Source of the DNA: Bacillota bacterium
GTDB lineage: Bacteria > Bacillota_E > Sulfobacillia > Sulfobacillales > Sulfobacillaceae
NCBI GenBank assembly: GCA_021802375.1
Contig: JAKAAL010000224.1
Location: 1-6,825, forward strand
DNA length: 6,825 nt
Direction: 5' to 3'
Part shown: one piece after another, positions 5,796 to 6,825 of the stretch
How the letters are laid out: every line of letters begins with the position of its first letter
How positions within the stretch are numbered: position 1 is the first letter of the stretch
Notes under the pieces: model-generated
The model's input: the letters and a program-made list of their open reading frames with translations, nothing else
Database searches by the model: none
Told to the model about the DNA's origin: nothing
Made by a program: the position numbers and the translations under genes

Positions 5796-6333
5796 CCCTG
5801 CCCACGCCTCAGCATCTCCCGCCTACCGAGGCATTGGCCATCAACCCGCACAGGTAGGATCGTCAACGTTTAGTCGCCTTGCGAAGGCGTCAAGCTTGGC
5901 AAGGCCATCCCCTTTTTGGCCCACACAGCCTTCGTCGCCCTCATCATTTCGTAGGCGGGCCAGCGGCGGTGAGCCGTCCCTTGGGCCAGTCTGTTGGGAT
6001 CATGCGCGCTTAGTCCTTCTAGGCGAGCCCATCCGCGGGCATCGTCAGCGGGGCCGATCTTTTTAGCCCAGTCCCCCCAGTCCCCCCAGTCTCATCCACA
6101 CCCTCGGAACCAATCCGACAGGCAACCAAGGTTCTTTTTACCGCACCCAAAAATCACCAACAGAGCAGGTTGGACCGCATCCTTGACCGCCGCACTTCGG
6201 CCAGATAGGAAAAAAGCAGCCAGCAGTTCTCGGCAAAATAAGCCCTATGCCCCCATGTTGCCCGGCACTGCCTCTATGAGGAGATCTAAACCAGGCGACG
6301 TCATGGCGCTTTCAGAGCATGGCTGCTCGAGCC
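5796..6333. other. Gene-free stretch between the UPF0180 and E2 genes
   Basis: About 540 bp with no intact credible gene on either strand. It contains the interrupted minus-strand frame described separately and a short C-rich repeat (CCCCCCAGT twice, preceded by a partial copy, 6067-6090). No RNA gene, insertion sequence end or clear promoter was recognised. Two weak plus-strand open frames here look random in composition (many Ser, Pro, Arg) and lack ribosome binding sites. Confidence 0.5.
5870..6304 (-). pseudogene. Possible decayed reading frame downstream of the E2 gene, unrecognised
   Basis: On the minus strand, an ATG at 6304-6302 opens a frame that runs 144 codons to a TAA at 5872-5870, interrupted only by TAG (6247-6245, codon 20) and TGA (6094-6092, codon 71). 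The last 73 codons are uninterrupted and have a protein-like composition (for example LSAHDPNRLAQGTAHRRWPA and YEMMRATKAVWAKKGM). It starts 29 bp after the E2 stop on the same strand, but no ribosome binding site is clear. I recognise no family; it is not dihydrolipoamide dehydrogenase, which often follows E2. Two internal stops in 144 codons is fewer than chance would usually give at this base composition, but not decisive. Confidence 0.22.
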
Positions 6334-6825
6334 TTAGCTGAGATTCAACAACCAACGCGTCGGTTGCGAAAGCGCCTCACCGAGGGCATTAAGAAAGCCT
6401 GAAGCGGCCATTCCGTCGACCGCCCTATGGTCAAAGGTCAGGCTGAGATATCCTACCGAAGCGGCAACCACGGCCCCATCTCGAATAATCGGCTCGAGTT
6501 GGATGCGATACATGCCGATGATAGCGACTTCGGGGGAGTGAATAATTGGAGTCGCAAAGAGCCCTCCCAAGGCTCCGCCCGCGGTTACGGTAATCGTAGA
6601 CCCGGTCAATTCCTCGGGCTTCAACGACCGCTGGCGCGCTCCTTTCGCCAAGCGCTCCACTTCGCGGGAAATCTCAAGCAGACTTAATTGGTCAGCACCG
6701 CGCACTACGGGAACCGCCAGGCCCTGTTCACTATGCACAGCGATGCCGATATCGACGGTGCTATGACGAAAAAGTCGCTCCCCTTGCCAACGTGCATTGA
6801 AATCAGGATATTGCTCGAGCGCCCG
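6334..6825 (-). CDS. 2-oxoacid dehydrogenase E2 (lipoamide acyltransferase), C-terminal part (5' truncated by window)
   Basis: The catalytic domain of the dihydrolipoamide acyltransferase (E2) core of a pyruvate, 2-oxoglutarate or branched-chain 2-oxoacid dehydrogenase complex. It transfers the acyl group from lipoamide to CoA. The frame is open to the window edge, so 163 residues are visible of an expected 400 or more; lipoyl and E1/E3-binding domains lie outside. Visible: the start-of-domain signature NARW...VDIGIAVHSEQGLAVPVVR, GSTITVTAGGALGGLFATPI, IIHSPEVAIIGM, and the catalytic motif DHRAVDG, with the active-site His at codon 6429-6427 and the Asp four residues on. The usual TNIGS-like stretch reads TAGGALGG, which does not fix the substrate class. 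A GTG within the frame at 6738 is not the start, because family sequence continues upstream of it. No strong terminator follows the TAA. Confidence 0.95.
   Translation of the reverse strand, partial: RALEQYPDFNARWQGERLFRHSTVDIGIAVHSEQGLAVPVVRGADQLSLLEISREVERLAKGARQRSLKPEELTGSTITVTAGGALGGLFATPIIHSPEVAIIGMYRIQLEPIIRDGAVVAASVGYLSLTFDHRAVDGMAASGFLNALGEALSQPTRWLLNLS

Noticed and set aside
5788..6066. 92-codon plus-strand open frame after the UPF0180 gene
   Set aside because: TTG start within the terminator hairpin, no ribosome binding site, Ser/Pro/Arg-rich random-like composition and no family resemblance.
6315..6328. GAGCA/TGCTC hairpin as an E2 gene terminator
   Set aside because: Only a 5-bp stem, and no T-run follows on the minus strand.

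Overview
The window looks like a chromosomal segment of a moderately GC-rich member of the Bacillota, possibly a Sulfobacillus-like thermoacidophile. The lineage guess rests on four things: a YkuS-type UPF0180 protein, an XPB-type helicase paired with a helicase-associated partner, strong AGGAGG-type ribosome binding sites, and TTG/GTG starts. No rRNA or other phylogenetic marker is present, so the genus is inference.

Layout. (1) Positions 1-3712, plus strand: three tightly overlapping genes. They are the C-terminal half of an XPB/ERCC3-type DNA helicase (cut by the window edge), a 608-residue helicase-associated protein (4-nt overlap), and a membrane-anchored six-repeat kelch protein (probable 4-nt TTGA overlap). 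(2) 3709-4308, minus strand: guanylate kinase gmk, starting with TTG and convergent with the kelch gene. The two stop codons overlap, and the intrinsic terminator of gmk lies inside the 3' end of the kelch coding sequence. (3) 4309-4939: a gene-free stretch. It holds a ~340-bp element that looks like a non-autonomous or decayed IS200/IS605-family (TnpB-type) transposon, with a left-end hairpin, a structured omega-RNA-like right half, a terminal ...GTGTCAA, and a TTTAT target motif on its left. No tnpA or tnpB is present. (4) 4940-5329, minus strand: a HIT-family nucleotide hydrolase/transferase. It has a clear sigma-A-like promoter whose start region is covered by a perfect 15-bp tandem repeat. 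(5) 5503-5754, plus strand: a UPF0180 (YkuS) small protein followed at once by a perfect 16-bp hairpin. (6) 5790-6333: no intact gene; one interrupted minus-strand reading frame may be a decayed gene. (7) 6334-6825, minus strand: the C-terminal catalytic domain of a 2-oxoacid dehydrogenase E2 acyltransferase, cut by the window edge.

How the parts relate. The XPB helicase and its partner are a recurrent bacterial pair and probably act together on DNA. The kelch protein is translationally coupled to them but appears to face outside the membrane, which is unexpected. gmk, hit, UPF0180 and E2 are ordinary housekeeping genes in separate transcription units. The strongest candidate for something little described is the orphan omega-RNA-like element at 4391-4730 with its adjacent guide-like sequence. 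This is a candidate only: its assignment rests on remembered terminal motifs and visible hairpins, not on a database search.
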